In this document: positions 62,215 through 64,000 of the stretch, piece by piece
How the letters are laid out: the number at the start of each line of letters is the position of its first letter
Position numbering within the stretch: position 1 is the stretch's first letter
Assembly (NCBI RefSeq): GCF_025685415.1
Contig: NZ_JAGSYB010000001.1
Coordinates: 3,472,001 to 3,536,000 of the forward strand
Length of the DNA: 64,000 nucleotides
Source of the DNA: Terriglobus aquaticus
Lineage (GTDB): Bacteria > Acidobacteriota > Terriglobia > Terriglobales > Acidobacteriaceae
Direction: 5' to 3'
The notes under the pieces: model-generated
The model's database searches: none
What the model was told of the DNA's origin: nothing
Seen by the model: the letters and a program-made list of their open reading frames with translations, nothing else
Position numbers and translations under genes: made by a program

Positions 62215-63689
62215 CAGGCGCTTGCGACAGCAGGCAGGATCTCGTCCACATCCACCCACTGTGTCGGGTAATCGCCCGTGTAGCATGCCGTGCAGTAGCG
62301 CACTGGCTTCTCATCCCCGATCGTGCAGGCGTGAATCAAGCCGTCCAGCGACAGATACGCCAGCGAGTCCGCTTCGATGAAGCGTGTGATCTCTTCCAGA
62401 GAGTTGTTCGCCGCGATCAGGTCGCGCTTGTGCGGGGTGTCCACACCGTAAAAGCACGGCGACACCGTCGGCGGACAACTAATGCGCAGGTGCACTTCTT
62501 TCGCGCCCGCTGCGCGCACCATGCGCACGATCTTGCGGCTGGTCGTGCCGCGGATGATCGAATCATCGATGAGCATCACGCGCTTGCCTTCCAGCAATGC
62601 GCGAACGGGATTGAGCTTCATGCGCACGCCAAAGTCACGCACGCGCTGCTCCGGCTGAATGAATGTGCGGCCCACGTAGTGGTTGCGGATCAGGCCGAAG
62701 TTGAACGGCACGCCGCTCTCCGATGCATAGCCAAGCGCAGCGGTCACACCGCTGTCCGGCACGGGCACGATCAGGTCCACCGGCACCGCGGACTCGCGTG
62801 CAAGCTGCCGGCCCATCTCCTCACGGCTCTTCTGCACCCAGCGGCCGAAGATCTTCGAATCAGGCCGCGCGAAGTACACGTGCTCAAACACGCAGCTTGC
62901 CTGCTTCGTCTCGCGGTTGAAGTAGCGCGACGTTACGCCGTCTTCACTGACCATGACCAGTTCGCCCGGCTCCACATCACGCTCGTATTTTGCGTGCAGC
63001 AGGTCAAAGGCGCACGTCTCGCTGGCAAAGACGAACGTGTCAGGCTTACCGTCTGTACCAGGAATGCGGCCCATCGAAAGTGGGCGGAAGCCATGTGGAT
63101 CGCGCGCCGCAAAGATGCGGTTGCGCGTCATCATGACGATGGAAAACGCGCCGTCCACTTGCGACAGGGAATCGGCAATGCAATCCACGAGCGTGGTCTC
63201 GCTGGAGTGCGCAATCAACTGCACAATGATCTCGGAGTCGCTGGTGGTCTGGAAGATCGCGCCGTCCCGTTCCAGTCGCTCGCGCGCGGTGCCCAGGTTC
63301 ACCAGGTTGCCGTTGTGCGCAATCGCGATCAGGCCCTTGGTCGATTCCACCTTGATTGGCTGCGCGTTCAGCAGCGCGGAATCACCGGTGGTGGAGTAGC
63401 GCGTGTGCCCGATGGCAAGGTTGCCAGGCAGCTTCGCGAGTACGGGGTCGGTGAAGATTTCACTCACCAGGCCCATGCCCTTCAGGTCATGGATGTCTTC
63501 GCCATCGGCGGTAGCGATGCCGCCCGACTCCTGGCCGCGATGCTGCAGCGAGTACAGGCCCCAGTAGGTCAGCCGCGCCGCGTCCGGGTGGTTGTAAATG
63601 GCCATGACGCCGCACTCTTCGCGCAGCTTGTCAAAGTGGTCGTCGGCCTCGTGCGCCTGCATGTCGAGTGGTTCCATTTCGTCGATCAT
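62214..63689 (-). CDS. purF: Amidophosphoribosyltransferase
   Basis: 491 aa. It makes phosphoribosylamine from PRPP and glutamine, the first committed purine step. Cys26 in REECGVMAIYNH is the N-terminal nucleophile after propeptide removal; GLYSLQHRGQESGGIATADG and IAHNGNLVNLG complete the glutaminase domain. The PRPP site is VMLIDDSIIRGTTSRKIVRM. C-terminal cysteines (CTIGDEKPVRYCTACYTGDY) suggest the B. subtilis-type with an iron-sulfur cluster. The start overlaps the purL stop (ATGA). Confidence 0.96.
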   Translation of the reverse strand: MIDEMEPLDMQAHEADDHFDKLREECGVMAIYNHPDAARLTYWGLYSLQHRGQESGGIATADGEDIHDLKGMGLVSEIFTDPVLAKLPGNLAIGHTRYSTTGDSALLNAQPIKVESTKGLIAIAHNGNLVNLGTARERLERDGAIFQTTSDSEIIVQLIAHSSETTLVDCIADSLSQVDGAFSIVMMTRNRIFAARDPHGFRPLSMGRIPGTDGKPDTFVFASETCAFDLLHAKYERDVEPGELVMVSEDGVTSRYFNRETKQASCVFEHVYFARPDSKIFGRWVQKSREEMGRQLARESAVPVDLIVPVPDSGVTAALGYASESGVPFNFGLIRNHYVGRTFIQPEQRVRDFGVRMKLNPVRALLEGKRVMLIDDSIIRGTTSRKIVRMVRAAGAKEVHLRISCPPTVSPCFYGVDTPHKRDLIAANNSLEEITRFIEADSLAYLSLDGLIHACTIGDEKPVRYCTACYTGDYPTQWVDVDEILPAVASA

Positions 63690-64000
63690 GCCAGCACCAC
63701 CTCTGCTTCCAGCGCCTCGTGCAGCGCGCCTTCTGTGATAGCCTTCAACTCCGCCAACGACGCGTCCAGAAAGTGTCCGCCCGGCGTGTTTACTTCCAAG
63801 CGGTTGCCGCCGGTTTTGCCAAGCGGGTAGCTCATCAGGCCAGCGTCAGTCACCAGCTTCTCCACCTTGCCGAGATTGTCAGGGGAGCAGGTGACCAGCA
63901 GATTGCCGTCTTCCAGGAAAGAATTTGCCAACGCTGCGGCGGGCGGTTCACCCGGGAACTGGATGCGAACGCCGATGCCGTTCGTAAGCGCACACTTCGC
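63686..64000 (-). CDS. purL: Phosphoribosylformylglycinamidine synthase subunit PurL (C-terminal part)
   Basis: Only the last about 104 residues are visible; the gene continues past the right edge. The segment reads KCALTNGIGVRIQFPGEP, SFLEDGNLLVTCSPDN, VEKLVTDAGLMSYPLGKTGG and ends EVVLA, matching the final domain of the small-type PurL, which makes formylglycinamidine ribonucleotide with PurQ and PurS. It overlaps purF by 4 nt, giving a purL-purF-MFS operon. Confidence 0.85.
   Translation of the reverse strand, partial: AKCALTNGIGVRIQFPGEPPAAALANSFLEDGNLLVTCSPDNLGKVEKLVTDAGLMSYPLGKTGGNRLEVNTPGGHFLDASLAELKAITEGALHEALEAEVVLA

Noticed and set aside
60947-62314. A 455-codon minus-strand frame over the MFS gene
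   Set aside because: Same strand, different frame; lacks the regular membrane helices seen in the MFS reading.

Overview
The window looks like chromosomal DNA of a Gram-negative soil Acidobacteriota, most likely the Terriglobus/Granulicella/Edaphobacter group. The base composition is high-GC. The gene mix pairs plant cell-wall carbohydrate use (GH106, GH28, GH35, GH105, DUF2264, CBM9) with an S53 peptidase, a PEP-CTERM protein, DUF3861 and many secreted proteins. This assignment is inference from gene content; there is no rRNA gene here. Most genes sit in tight operons with 4-nt ATGA/GTGA overlaps. I saw no insertion sequence, phage gene, CRISPR array or tRNA.

Region 1 (1-14.7 kb) is an L-rhamnose / rhamnogalacturonan island. 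A minus-strand operon encodes the rhamnulose-1-P aldolase/lactaldehyde dehydrogenase fusion, rhamnulokinase, a GH28 enzyme and a GH106 rhamnosidase (cut by the window edge). Next come a Tat-exported metallophosphoesterase, an unusual IclR-HTH/periplasmic-binding-protein regulator, rhamnose isomerase RhaI and lutCBA, with the rhamnose transporter RhaT divergent from lutA. The logic is complete: release rhamnose, import it, isomerise, phosphorylate, cleave to DHAP and lactaldehyde, oxidise to lactate, then to pyruvate through LutABC. Sequence motifs shared between the rha promoters suggest a common operator.

Region 2 (14.8-36 kb) holds a VOC protein, DUF3861, a four-gene overlapping cassette (PIG-L deacetylase, GT4, GNAT, orphan), stress genes (Hsp20 with a HAIR-like operator, ClpB), a lipoprotein, and an envelope-glycan region: three GT-C membrane proteins, a UbiA prenyltransferase, a FucP-type sugar transporter, a GT2 and a UGM-like FAD oxidoreductase.

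Region 3 (36-41 kb) has CBM9 and GH35, a subclass B3 metallo-beta-lactamase with Gln in place of the first zinc-binding His, and moeA preceded by a strongly structured, unidentified RNA-like element.

Region 4 (41-47.5 kb) is an aromatic amino-acid supraoperon, trpB-trpA-aroQ-aroF-dlh-tyrA-ilvA. It is preceded by a previously unlisted 17-codon leader peptide, MARVSYFWRFTYRYWFQ, and a terminator hairpin: a candidate ribosome-mediated attenuator sensing Trp, Phe and Tyr.

Region 5 (47.6-64 kb) has two tandem glycine-zipper proteins, a second pectin island (kduD, GH105, DUF2264), a paraslipin, a lipase-maturation-factor-like protein, an S53 peptidase, a PEP-CTERM protein, RNase R, a methyltransferase, and the purL-purF-MFS operon (purL cut by the window edge).
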